DNA of 32,311 nucleotides from assembly GCF_017995515.1 (NCBI RefSeq), contig NZ_JAGOIT010000037.1, positions 1-32,311 on the forward strand, in the 5' to 3' direction. The DNA is from Propionivibrio sp. (lineage in GTDB: Bacteria > Pseudomonadota > Gammaproteobacteria > Burkholderiales > Rhodocyclaceae). A program made the position numbers and the translations under genes. Under the pieces are notes generated by a model. The model was given only the letters and a program-made list of their open reading frames with translations. It was not told the DNA's origin and made no database searches. Shown in pieces: positions 1 through 8,838 of the stretch (its first letter is position 1; each line of letters begins with the position of its first letter).

Positions 1-1
1 C

Positions 2-133
2 TTCAAGACCTTGGGCGAGATCAAGTTCGACGGCGTGCTCTCCTCCTGCGTCTTCGCCTGGGAGGATCGCGCCGAGGACTCCTCGCGCTTCATGCGCACG
101 GAGATTCAGCGCTATCTCGACAAGTATCGCTAA
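2..133 (+). CDS. IolH-like sugar phosphate isomerase/epimerase, C-terminal fragment
   Basis: Only the last 43 codons are in the window; the gene is open at the left edge and ends with TAA. The visible peptide contains GEIKFDGVLSSCVFAWEDRA and ends ESSRFM-like (DSSRFMRTEIQRYLDKYR). This resembles the C-terminus of IolH-type TIM-barrel proteins of inositol clusters, which typically have a 'GFDGVxTSCVFAWEERA' stretch followed by a terminal helix. It lies 130 bp upstream of an IolI-like gene on the same strand, which supports membership in an upstream iol operon. The function of IolH is not firmly established in the family. The assignment rests on a short tail and on context. Confidence 0.6.
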   Translation, partial: FKTLGEIKFDGVLSSCVFAWEDRAEDSSRFMRTEIQRYLDKYR

Positions 134-263
134 GCGAGTTCTTTAAACGGCGCGGGGCGGGTTCCGGCGCCAATGGCATCACCCGTATTTTTAAAACCGA
201 GGGCAGCGTTCTGTCATCTCGCAAGCGCCGCTCACCCAACTTTCCACTTTCGGAGGTCATGCA

Positions 264-1082
264 ATGAGCCGTTCCATTCGTTTCTCCCTTAACCGCATCA
301 GCGCGCCGCGCGTCTCTTTCGTCGACTATCTGGCGATGTGCAAGCGTCTCGGCGTTGATAGCATCGAAATCCGCAACGACCTTCCTGGCGTCGAAATGCA
401 GGACGGCGCCGCGCCGGCGACAATCAAGGCAGCGGCTGCCGCGGCCGGGATCGCCATCCGTTCGATCAACGCGCTTTATCCCTTTGATATCTTCAACGCC
501 GATCTCGAAAGCCGCGCGACCGCGATGGCGAAGTACGCCGCGCAGTGTGGTGCAGAGGCGCTCGTCATGTGCCCGTTCAACAGCTGGGACGACAAGCGCA
601 CGCCGGCTGAACGGCACGCTGATCTGGTGAAATCTCTCAAGTCGCTGCGCCCGATCCTCGAGGACAACGGGCTGCTCGGCCTCGTCGAGCCGCTCGGCTT
701 CCAGCAATGCTCGCTGCGCCGCAAGTCGGATGCCGTGAAGGCGATCTACGACGCCGGCTGCGAGCGCGCCTATCGCCTCGTGCATGACACCTTCCACCAC
801 TACCTGTCCGGCGAGGACATCTTCTATCCCGACCTGACCGGCCTGGTGCACATCTCCGGCGTCGAAGACAAGGGTGTCGCCGACGCCGACATGCTCGACG
901 GCCACCGCCTCCTCGTCGGCGACGCTGACCGCCTGGGCAACATCCGCCAGCTCAAGATCCTGCTCGATCGCGGCTACCAGGGCGTCGTGTCGTTCGAACC
1001 CTTCGCCGCCGAGGTGATGGACGCGAAAAACAGCGAAGAAATCCTGAAGACGAGCATGGACTTCATCCGCGCCAACGTCTGA
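264..1082 (+). CDS. iolI: IolI-like inosose (2-keto-myo-inositol) isomerase, TIM barrel
   Basis: This 272-residue AP-endonuclease-2-type TIM barrel has the usual length of IolI. The start is fixed by GGAGGT at 250-255, about 8 bp upstream of the ATG. Family-like segments are SIEIRND near residue 35, EPLGFQQCS near 143 (compare EFVGHPQC in Bacillus IolI), LVHDTFHHY near 172 (metal-ligand His region) and VVSFEPF near 242. IolI interconverts inosose isomers (2-keto-myo-inositol and 1-keto-D-chiro-inositol), letting chiro-inositol enter the pathway. It precedes iolG by 36 bp, so the two are probably cotranscribed. Identification is by sequence resemblance and locus; another sugar-phosphate isomerase of the same fold cannot be excluded. 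Confidence 0.75.
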   Translation: MSRSIRFSLNRISAPRVSFVDYLAMCKRLGVDSIEIRNDLPGVEMQDGAAPATIKAAAAAAGIAIRSINALYPFDIFNADLESRATAMAKYAAQCGAEALVMCPFNSWDDKRTPAERHADLVKSLKSLRPILEDNGLLGLVEPLGFQQCSLRRKSDAVKAIYDAGCERAYRLVHDTFHHYLSGEDIFYPDLTGLVHISGVEDKGVADADMLDGHRLLVGDADRLGNIRQLKILLDRGYQGVVSFEPFAAEVMDAKNSEEILKTSMDFIRANV

Positions 1083-2132
<1,050 letters not shown>

Positions 2133-2149
2133 AGCGCCGTAAGGCAATG

Positions 2150-2190
2150 GAGCATCGCACCGGCTCGCGCCGGTCCGGTGCTCTTTCCTT
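2150..2190 (+). terminator. Probable intrinsic terminator after iolG
   Basis: A 14-bp stem with two mismatches (2150-2163 against 2170-2183, arms GAGCATCGCACCGG and CCGGTCCGGTGCTC) has a 6-nt loop and is followed by TTTCCTT. It starts 18 bp after the iolG stop and would end the iolI-iolG transcript before the MCP gene. Confidence 0.7.
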
Positions 2191-2357
2191 ATGTGCCTTC
2201 GGCCCCGAATTTGTCCATATCCCGGCACCGTCGGTGCTGTTGTTCGCCCGACACTTTGAGTTATTCTAAAAACGTCGTTTGCCGCACCTACAACAAATCA
2301 AGACTCAATCAATGAGCACATCAACGAATGCCGTTTCGGCGAGGAGGAGGGCGCAGC

Positions 2358-4046
2358 ATGGGTGGTTACAACGTCAAACAGAAGCTCGGGTTCCTGATTT
2401 TTTTCGCGATCCTGATGCTGGTCGTGGTCGGCGGCGCCGGATTGATCGGCGCGAAGCGCATCGAGTCGGTGCTCAACGTCATGTCTGAGGAGAAGTTACC
2501 GACGGCCAATACGCTGTCGAATATCCGGACCAGCATGGCGACGCTGCATTCGGTCTGCCTTGAGGCGTCGCTCTGGCGTGAGAAGAAGTACGCGCAGAAG
2601 TACTTCAAGAACATCAACCGCCGTATTCCGGCGATCGACAAGGCGCTGACCGCCGCGGTTGCCGCGTACGAAACGATCAAGCTGTCACCGGCGGAGGCGG
2701 AAGCCTGGCAAGCCTTCAAGCGAACCTACTCCAACTGGTACACCTACTCAACGCGCACGGCCAAGGTGATCGAGCAACTGGCGGCGATCGAGGACAACGG
2801 CAGCAACACCGAGGAGGCGATGGCGAAGCAGGCCGACCTGTTCGACGACTACGACATGTCCGTGACGCCGTGGGGTGTCGTCGAACCGGCGTTGCAGAAG
2901 GCGCTGCTCGCGCTCGTCGAGGCCAATCTCAAGTCCGGCGCCGAAGCCATCGAAGCCGGCAAGAATGCAAGCCGGACGAGCACGGCGACGATGCTCGCGA
3001 TCTTCGTCCTGGCGACCGCGGTGCTCATCGTGCTCGGTATCGTCCTCGCAAGAGGCATTGTCAAACCGCTCGACAGCATGCGCCGTACCATCGTCACGGT
3101 GGCGGCGAATAACGACTTCACGCATCGCGCGCCGGTGACTTCGCGCGACGAGGCGGGACAGACGGCGCTGGCGTTCAACCGGCTGATCGAGCAGATGCAG
3201 TCGTCGCTGCGCGAGGTGCTCGACAACGCTGAGCGCATTTCCAGCGCCGCGCACTCGGCGGCCGAAGTGTCGCGCCAGGTGTCGGATGCTTCCGACAACC
3301 AGAGCGAGTCGGCGTCGGCGATGGCGGCGGCGATCGAGGAGATGACCGTCTCGATCACCCACATCAACGAGTCGACGCAGGACGCGCTGCGCCGCGCGCA
3401 CGAGGCCGGTGCCGCCGCGAACTCGGGCGCCGAGACGATTTCACAGACCAACGTCGAAATGGCCGAAATCGCGAAGACGGTGCAAGGCGCCGGGCAGAAC
3501 ATCAACGAGGTCGGCGTGCAGTCGAACAAGATCTCGATGATCGTGCAGGTGATCAAGGACGTCGCCGACCAGACCAACCTGCTGGCGCTCAACGCCGCGA
3601 TCGAAGCGGCGCGGGCGGGCGAGCAGGGGCGCGGTTTCGCGGTGGTGGCCGACGAGGTGCGCAAGCTCGCCGAACGCACCGCGTCGTCGACGACCGACAT
3701 CTCGAAGGTGGTCGGTTCGATGCAGAGCACGACGCAGAGCGCTGTCGTCGGCATGGAGTCGGTCGTGCAGCGCGTCGACGTCGGCAACACCTTGTCCGAC
3801 CAGGCGGCGATGCGCGTCGGTGAGATCCAGGGCAGCGCGCAGCACGTCGCCGAGGCGATCAACGACATTTCGGTCGCGTTGAACGAGCAGAACTCGGTGG
3901 CGCAGGACATCGCCCGCCGCGTCGAAACCGTCGCGCGCATGAGCGAGGAAAACTCCTTTGCCGCCAGGAACACGGCCCAGGTCGCCGAGGAACTCGACCA
4001 GCTCGCCGACGCGCTCCGCGAGACGGCCGGACGCTTCAAGGTCTGA
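2358..4046 (+). CDS. Methyl-accepting chemotaxis protein (MCP1), 4-helix-bundle type
   Basis: This 562-residue chemoreceptor is read from the ATG at 2358. GAGGAGGAG at 2341-2349 is well spaced for this start, which is preferred over an in-frame ATG at 2328. Layout: TM1 about residues 10-30; a helical periplasmic sensor of about 180 residues rich in Trp/Tyr (WQAF, SNWYTYS); TM2 about 210-231; HAMP about 232-285; then a cytoplasmic coiled coil with the conserved hairpin tip ([20 protein letters not shown], followed by [17 protein letters not shown]). No NWETF-like CheR tether is seen at the C-terminus, which ends AGRFKV. It sits between two inositol transcription units with terminators on both sides, suggesting a separately expressed receptor that may sense inositol or a related metabolite. 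The ligand is unknown. It is a paralogue of MCP3 at 26598-28304. Confidence 0.93.
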   Translation: MGGYNVKQKLGFLIFFAILMLVVVGGAGLIGAKRIESVLNVMSEEKLPTANTLSNIRTSMATLHSVCLEASLWREKKYAQKYFKNINRRIPAIDKALTAAVAAYETIKLSPAEAEAWQAFKRTYSNWYTYSTRTAKVIEQLAAIEDNGSNTEEAMAKQADLFDDYDMSVTPWGVVEPALQKALLALVEANLKSGAEAIEAGKNASRTSTATMLAIFVLATAVLIVLGIVLARGIVKPLDSMRRTIVTVAANNDFTHRAPVTSRDEAGQTALAFNRLIEQMQSSLREVLDNAERISSAAHSAAEVSRQVSDASDNQSESASAMAAAIEEMTVSITHINESTQDALRRAHEAGAAANSGAETISQTNVEMAEIAKTVQGAGQNINEVGVQSNKISMIVQVIKDVADQTNLLALNAAIEAARAGEQGRGFAVVADEVRKLAERTASSTTDISKVVGSMQSTTQSAVVGMESVVQRVDVGNTLSDQAAMRVGEIQGSAQHVAEAINDISVALNEQNSVAQDIARRVETVARMSEENSFAARNTAQVAEELDQLADALRETAGRFKV

Positions 4047-4103
4047 TCCGCGCCGGATCGTCATTGCACGCCCGCCGCTCGCGCGGAGCCCTCAAATCCG
4101 CCA

Positions 4104-4132
4104 CGCCCGGTGCCGCACCGCCGGGCGTTTTT
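4104..4132 (+). terminator. Intrinsic terminator after MCP1
   Basis: The stem CGCCCGG (4104-4110) pairs with CCGGGCG (4121-4127) and is followed directly by TTTTT. It lies 58 bp after the MCP1 stop. Confidence 0.8.
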
Positions 4133-4173
4133 GCGTGCGCGGTCGGCCGCGTTTTCTGTCGCACACAGACGCG

Positions 4174-4246
4174 CGTTCTATCGACGGAAAAAAATCTCAA
4201 TAGAACGTGATTTCTATTTGACATCGACAAATAGAAAATATATTGT
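4174..4246 (+). promoter_or_regulatory. Sigma70-like promoter with overlapping inverted-repeat operators, upstream of the transaldolase gene
   Basis: TTGACA (4218-4223), a 17-bp spacer and TATTGT (4241-4246) form a near-consensus promoter. The half-site TTCTAT/ATAGAA occurs four times: TTCTAT 4176-4181, ATAGAA 4200-4205, TTCTAT 4212-4217 and ATAGAA 4231-4236. This gives ATAGAA-N6-TTCTAT at 4200-4217, and a perfect 10-bp inverted repeat with a 7-bp spacer (4211-4220 / 4228-4237) that spans the -35 box and spacer. Binding there would block RNA polymerase, so a repressor is the likely regulator. The core AGAA-N6-TTCT resembles the GGAA-N6-TTCC motif that I recall for rhizobial IolR (RpiR family). 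Confidence 0.75.
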
Positions 4247-4439
4247 TGTTGCAAGGTTGAGCAAACAATGACGAATGCCGCCAGAAGTGCCAGAAGTGCC
4301 GTTTTGTGTTGGCTTTATTGCGTGCATCAGACATTCGCCTTGGTCGTGGCAAGCGTGGGTTTCCAGTCACCGCGCGCGCCGGAAAAGATCAACCTCAAGG
4401 CCATCCATTTACTGTTAGCCCACGACGAGGTATGTGCAA
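4247..4439 (+). other. 5' leader of the transaldolase-family gene
   Basis: The gene-free stretch 4133-4439 holds the promoter/operator block at 4174-4246 and then this leader of about 190 nt. The leader contains a 9-bp tandem duplication CCAGAAGTG (4281-4289, 4290-4298). I see no convincing small ORF, riboswitch or second promoter in it. The ribosome binding site GACGAGG is at 4424-4430. Confidence 0.5.
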
Positions 4440-5537
4440 ATGAGTAACCCAGAACAAACTGAAGTCCAGAGCCCGCTGAGCTTGACGACGGCGAACTACA
4501 TCACCGATTTCTGGAACGACTCCTGTTCCCTTGATGAACTCAAGTACGCCATGGCGCATGGCGGTGTTGGCGCTACGACCAACCCGAGCATCGTGCTCAA
4601 CGTGTTGAAGAAGGAACTTCCGGCCTGGCGCGGTCTGCTCAACCAGCTGATCGAGGACAACCCGACCTGGGGCGAAGAAGACGTCGCCTGGCGCCTGATC
4701 GAGGAAATGGGGCTGCGCGGCGCCGAACTTCTGATGCCGGTGTTCGAGCGCGAAGGCGGGGTCAAAGGCCGCCTGTCGATGCAGACGAATCCCTGCTACT
4801 TCCGCAACCCGGAAGCGCTGGTCAAGCAATCCTGCCACTTCCACTCGCTGGCCCCGAACATCCAGGTCAAGATCCCGGTGACCGCCGCCGGCGTCGCCGC
4901 CATCGAAGAAGTGACCTATCAGGGCGTCACCATCAACGCGACGGTGTGCTTCACCGTGCCGCAAGCGGTCGCCGTGGCTGATGCCGTCGAGCGCGGCCTC
5001 AAGCGCCGTGCCGCCGAAGGCAAGGACTGCGAAATCTTCCCGGCGTGCACGATCATGGTCGGTCGCCTCGACGACTGGATGAAGGCCGTTGCCGCGCGTG
5101 ATGGTATTGCACTGACCCCGGGCTACGCCGACTGGGCGGGCGTCGCGGCGATGAAGAAGGCGCTCGCTATCTACAAGGAACGCGGTTACCGCACGCGTCT
5201 TCTCGCGGCAGCCTACCGCAGCCACCTGCACTGGTCCGAATTCATCGGCGGCGACGTCATCCTGACGATCCCGCACGAATGGCAAGTGCTGTTCAACAAC
5301 TCCAAGGTCGAGGTCAAGGAGCGAATCAATGATCCGGTCGATCCGAAGATCATCGACGAGTTGTACAGACTGATTCCCGACTTCCGCCGCGCCTACGACG
5401 TCGACGGCATGACCGAACAGGAATTCACTCAGTACGGTGCGACCGCACGCACGCTGCGCGGCTTCTGCGACCACTACCATGAGCTCCTGTCGATCGTGCG
5501 CGACGCGATGATTCCGAATCCGGACAAGAAAAAGTAA
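4440..5537 (+). CDS. Transaldolase-family protein in the inositol locus
   Basis: A 365-residue protein from ATG 4440, with GACGAGG 9 bp upstream; the in-frame GTG at 4434 is too close to that site. Transaldolase-fold hallmarks are DFWNDS (residues 23-28), GATTNPSI (44-51), the Schiff-base lysine K144 in IQVKIPVT, and INATVCFT (165-172), matching the catalytic strands of class I aldolases of this family. It is longer than the small Fsa/TalC type and differs from TalB in its flanking regions. It has its own regulated promoter and is followed by a terminator and then a second inositol-dehydrogenase-like gene. The substrate is unknown. Canonical inositol pathways need an aldolase for 5-dehydro-2-deoxygluconate 6-phosphate, so that role, or transaldol transfer among sugar phosphates, are both possible inferences. 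Confidence 0.8.
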   Translation: MSNPEQTEVQSPLSLTTANYITDFWNDSCSLDELKYAMAHGGVGATTNPSIVLNVLKKELPAWRGLLNQLIEDNPTWGEEDVAWRLIEEMGLRGAELLMPVFEREGGVKGRLSMQTNPCYFRNPEALVKQSCHFHSLAPNIQVKIPVTAAGVAAIEEVTYQGVTINATVCFTVPQAVAVADAVERGLKRRAAEGKDCEIFPACTIMVGRLDDWMKAVAARDGIALTPGYADWAGVAAMKKALAIYKERGYRTRLLAAAYRSHLHWSEFIGGDVILTIPHEWQVLFNNSKVEVKERINDPVDPKIIDELYRLIPDFRRAYDVDGMTEQEFTQYGATARTLRGFCDHYHELLSIVRDAMIPNPDKKK

Positions 5538-5567
5538 TCCCTCTGGTTTGTTGGCTGGTCGTTGAAT

Positions 5568-5603
5568 CGCCGCGTGCTGGGGAAACCAGGGCGCGGCGTT
5601 TTT
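5568..5603 (+). terminator. Intrinsic terminator after the transaldolase-family gene
   Basis: CGCCGCG (5568-5574) pairs with CGCGGCG (5592-5598), with an inner CTGG/CCAG pairing, followed by TTTTT (5599-5603). It lies between the transaldolase-family gene and the second dehydrogenase gene, so readthrough or a separate promoter is needed for the latter. Confidence 0.85.
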
Positions 5604-5635
5604 CTTGAGTCCAAAAAAACAATGGAGTCACACAC

Positions 5636-6655
5636 GTGAAAACTGTAAACATCGGTATCGTCGGGCTGGGCCGTCTCGGACGCCGGCACGCCTTGAACTT
5701 GTTGGCCTCCGTCCCGGGTGCGGTACTCGTCGCCGCGGCCAGCCCGGTGGCTGAAGAACGCCAGTGGGGTAGTGAGAACCTCCCAGGCGCAGTCATCTAT
5801 GCCTCGCTCGGCGAACTCCTGAAGCACGACGGTCTCGATGCTGTCTGGCTGGTGACGCCAACCTCGCTGCACGTCGAGCAGATCGAGGAATCGCTGCTCG
5901 CCGGCAAGCACGTCTTCTGCGAAAAGCCGCTGTCCCTCACCCTTGCCGAGTGCGACCGCGTATTGGCGCTCGCCGAGCAGCGCCCGGACCAGATGGTCAT
6001 GATCGGCTTCACCCGCCGCTTCGACGCCGCCTATATGGCGCTCAAACAACGCATCGACGCGGGCGAACTCGGCAAGGTCTACCGTGTGCACTTCGAGTCG
6101 CACGACCCGATCGACCCGCATGGCTTCTTCGTCAAGTTCGCTCCAACTTCCGGCGGCCTCTTCCTCGACTGCGGTATCCACGATGTTGATCTCGCGCGCT
6201 GGCTCGCCAACGGCGCACGCGCCGTGCGCGTCAGCGCCAGCGGCTCGAACCTCCAATACCCCGGCCTCGCCGAATGCAGCGACATCGACACCGGTGTCGG
6301 CACCATCGAGTTCGACAACGGCCTGATCGCCACGCTGTTCATTTCGCGCACCTCGCACCGCGGCTACGAGGCAACCCTCTGGGCGAGCGGAACCGAAGGC
6401 GGCGCGCTCGCCGGCAAAGGCATCGCCGCTCCGGCGATCACGGTTGAACAGGGCAACCGTGTTTCACAACAAGGGCTTCCAGACTTTTTTGCCCGCTTCA
6501 GCGACGCCTTCCTCATCGAAGCCAAAGCCTTCGTCGACGCCATCCGCCAAGGTGCGTCGTCACCGCTCACGTTGGCCGACGCGCGCGAAGCAACGCGCAT
6601 CGCCATCGCGCTGCGCGAGGCGTATGAGGGGCACCGCGTAATCGAACTGGGTTGA
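5636..6655 (+). CDS. Gfo/Idh/MocA oxidoreductase, second inositol 2-dehydrogenase-like enzyme
   Basis: This 339-residue protein starts at GTG 5636 with GGAG at 5624-5627. It has an N-terminal Rossmann motif GIVGLGRLGRRH (residues 7-18) and the catalytic lysine K97 in FCEKPLS. The D178/H182 pair lies in LDCGIHDVDLARW, the same triad as IolG but in a different sequence context. Where IolG has the acidic VTDIN after strand beta2, this protein has AAASPVAE, so cofactor preference may differ. Paralogues of this kind in inositol loci often act on scyllo- or chiro-inositol or other ring polyols; the actual substrate is not determined by the sequence. A terminator separates it from the upstream gene, and a GC-rich hairpin follows 13 bp after its stop. 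Confidence 0.82.
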   Translation: MKTVNIGIVGLGRLGRRHALNLLASVPGAVLVAAASPVAEERQWGSENLPGAVIYASLGELLKHDGLDAVWLVTPTSLHVEQIEESLLAGKHVFCEKPLSLTLAECDRVLALAEQRPDQMVMIGFTRRFDAAYMALKQRIDAGELGKVYRVHFESHDPIDPHGFFVKFAPTSGGLFLDCGIHDVDLARWLANGARAVRVSASGSNLQYPGLAECSDIDTGVGTIEFDNGLIATLFISRTSHRGYEATLWASGTEGGALAGKGIAAPAITVEQGNRVSQQGLPDFFARFSDAFLIEAKAFVDAIRQGASSPLTLADAREATRIAIALREAYEGHRVIELG

Positions 6656-6668
6656 ATCACGCGGTCGG

Positions 6669-6701
6669 CGGCAGGCGATGCTCGATGGGGATCGCCTGCC
6701 G
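6669..6701 (+). terminator. Perfect GC-rich hairpin after the second dehydrogenase gene
   Basis: An 11-bp perfect inverted repeat, CGGCAGGCGAT / ATCGCCTGCCG (6669-6679 / 6691-6701), has an 11-nt loop. No T tract follows, so it is a transcript-end stabiliser or a weak terminator rather than a classic Rho-independent site. Confidence 0.5.
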
Positions 6702-6754
6702 CTCGGCAGTTGCGTGGCAGGAAGGAAAGCGCGAGCGATCGCACTTTTTCGGGA

Positions 6755-6782
6755 TTGAAAATAGAACAATAATTCCGATAAT
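6755..6782 (+). promoter_or_regulatory. Promoter with IolR-like operator upstream of iolD
   Basis: TTGAAA (6755-6760), a 16-bp spacer and GATAAT (6777-6782) form a plausible sigma70 promoter in an AT-rich island. The spacer contains AGAA-CAATAA-TTCC (6763-6776), one base off GGAA-N6-TTCC and sharing the ATAGAA half-site with the operator block at 4174-4237. It is about 140 bp before the iolD start, giving a leader of roughly 130 nt. Confidence 0.65.
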
Positions 6783-6921
6783 AAAATTTTAAGAATTTGT
6801 GTTGCAATTACGTCGGGACCGCGCTATCGTGGTTGCCAACGAATCTTCGAGTTTTACGAGTGCCGATGCGAGCGTGGTGGAAACATCCCGCTGGCTGAAT
6901 ACAAATAATGGAGGTGTGTGA

Positions 6922-8775
6922 ATGGCTACGGTTCGGTTGACGATGGCGCAGGCGCTGGTGCGCTATCTGGCGGCGCAGAAAGTGCTCACGGAAAACGGCA
7001 CGGAGCCGCTGTTTGGCGGCATCTGGGCGATCTTCGGGCATGGCAATGTGGCCGGTCTCGGAGAAGCGCTGCATGCGGTCAAGGAAACCTTCCCGACCTA
7101 CCGCGCGCACAACGAGCAGGGCATGGCGCTTGCCGCCGTGGCCTACGCCAAAGCGCATTTCCGCCGCCGCATGATGGCGGTGACCTCCTCCATCGGGCCA
7201 GGCTGCACCAATCTGGTAACGGCGGCCGGCACTGCGCACGTCAATCGTCTGCCGGTGCTGCTGCTTCCGGGCGACATTTTCGTTTCGCGGGCACCCGATC
7301 CCGTTTTGCAGCAGGTCGAGGACTTCCAGGATGGCAACGTTTCGGCGGCCGATTGTCTGCGTCCCGTTTCCCGTTATTTCGACCGCATCGTCACGCCGCA
7401 TCAACTGCTGACCGCCTTGCCGCGCGCCATTGCCGTGCTCACCGATCCGGCTCAGTGCGGCCCGGTGACGCTGGCGCTGCCGCAGGATGTGCAGGCGATG
7501 GCGGCAGACTGGCCGGAAGAATTCTTCGCCGAGCGCGTTGTCCATTTCCGCCAGCCGCCGCCCGAAGCCTTCGAGATCGACGCCGTCGCCGAAATCCTCA
7601 AGCAGGCCAAGCGCCCGATCGTCGTCACCGGCGGCGGGGTGTTGTACAGCGAGGGTGGTACGGCGGCGCTCAAGAGTTTCGTCGAGAAGCACGGCATTCC
7701 GGTCGGCGAGTCGCACGCCGGCAAGGGCGCGCTGGCTTGGGATCATCCGCTCCTCTCCGGTTCGATTGGCGTCACCGGATCGACCGCGTCGAACGCGCTG
7801 GCGGTCGACGCCGATGTCGTGATCGCCGTCGGCACGCGCTTGCAGGATTTCACCACCGGCTCGCACGCGCTCTACTCACAGGCCAAACTGGTTTCGATCA
7901 ATGTGACGCCGTTCGACGCCGTCAAGTGGGGCGGCGTCAGTGTGCATGCCGACGCGGCTGTGGCGCTTGACGCGTTGTCGCAGGCTCTGGGCTCTTGGCG
8001 TTCCGACGCAGCCTGGCACGAAAAGGCGCTGTCGCTGAACAAGCAATGGCGCGACACGGTCTCCGAAATCGTCGTCAGCTCGCGCGCTGCGCTGCCGACT
8101 TACGGCGAAGTGACCGGCGCCGTGCAGGCTTCGTCGCCCGATTCCTGCGCCAACGATATCGCTGTTTGCGCCGCCGGTACGTGGCCGGCCGAGCTGCACA
8201 AGCTGTGGCGCACGTCGACGCCGGGCGGCTATCACATGGAATACGGTTACTCGTGCATGGGCTACGAAGTCGCCGGCGGCCTGGGCGTCAAGATGGCACG
8301 GCCGGATCGCGAGGTGATCGTCATCGTCGGCGACGGCAGCTACCTGATGCTGAACAACGAACTGGCGACCTCGGTGATGCTCGGCCTGAAGATCATCGTC
8401 GTGCTCACCGACAACTTTGGCTACGCCTGCATCAACCGCCTGCAGCAGGCCTGCGGCGGTGCCGAGTTCAACAATATGTACAAGGATTGCCGCACCGGCG
8501 CGCACGGTGTCCCGGCCATCGACTTCGAGCTGAACGCCCGTTCGCTCGGCGCCAACGCCGAGACGGTGAAGACCATCGACGAGCTGAAGGCGGCGATGGT
8601 CCGAGCCCGTGCCTCGGACAAGTCCTACCTGATCAGCATCGTCATCGACGGACCGCAATGCACACCGGAAGGTGGCTCCTGGTGGGAAGTCGGCGTGCCC
8701 GAAGTTTCGAAGCGTCCGCAAGTGGTGGCGGCGCACGAGCGACTGGTGCTGGACAAGAAAAAGCAGCGCGTCTAG
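6922..8775 (+). CDS. iolD: 3D-(3,5/4)-trihydroxycyclohexane-1,2-dione acylhydrolase (ThDP-dependent)
   Basis: This 617-residue protein of the acetolactate-synthase-like ThDP family opens the carbocyclic ring to 5-deoxy-D-glucuronate. GGAGGT at 6910-6915 sets the ATG start. The N-terminal pyrimidine-binding domain has the activating glutamate E65 (RAHNEQGMA). The central domain runs about residues 215-350. The ThDP/Mg motif starts at GDGSYLM (470-476) and closes at N498 (LTDNFGY). Length and these motifs fit IolD rather than acetolactate synthase, and the neighbours iolE and iolB confirm it. It is the first gene of a five-gene unit that runs to 13791. Confidence 0.95.
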   Translation: MATVRLTMAQALVRYLAAQKVLTENGTEPLFGGIWAIFGHGNVAGLGEALHAVKETFPTYRAHNEQGMALAAVAYAKAHFRRRMMAVTSSIGPGCTNLVTAAGTAHVNRLPVLLLPGDIFVSRAPDPVLQQVEDFQDGNVSAADCLRPVSRYFDRIVTPHQLLTALPRAIAVLTDPAQCGPVTLALPQDVQAMAADWPEEFFAERVVHFRQPPPEAFEIDAVAEILKQAKRPIVVTGGGVLYSEGGTAALKSFVEKHGIPVGESHAGKGALAWDHPLLSGSIGVTGSTASNALAVDADVVIAVGTRLQDFTTGSHALYSQAKLVSINVTPFDAVKWGGVSVHADAAVALDALSQALGSWRSDAAWHEKALSLNKQWRDTVSEIVVSSRAALPTYGEVTGAVQASSPDSCANDIAVCAAGTWPAELHKLWRTSTPGGYHMEYGYSCMGYEVAGGLGVKMARPDREVIVIVGDGSYLMLNNELATSVMLGLKIIVVLTDNFGYACINRLQQACGGAEFNNMYKDCRTGAHGVPAIDFELNARSLGANAETVKTIDELKAAMVRARASDKSYLISIVIDGPQCTPEGGSWWEVGVPEVSKRPQVVAAHERLVLDKKKQRV

Positions 8776-8838
8776 CAACGGCAGTCATTCAACACATAAA
8801 ACCGACCAATCCAAACAATTACAGGAAAAGAGACAGAC

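Noticed and set aside
6669..6701. Considered as an operator palindrome for the iolD promoter
   Set aside because: It lies only 13 bp past a stop codon, is GC-rich with an 11-nt loop, and does not resemble the AGAA-N6-TTCC core; a transcript-end hairpin is more likely.
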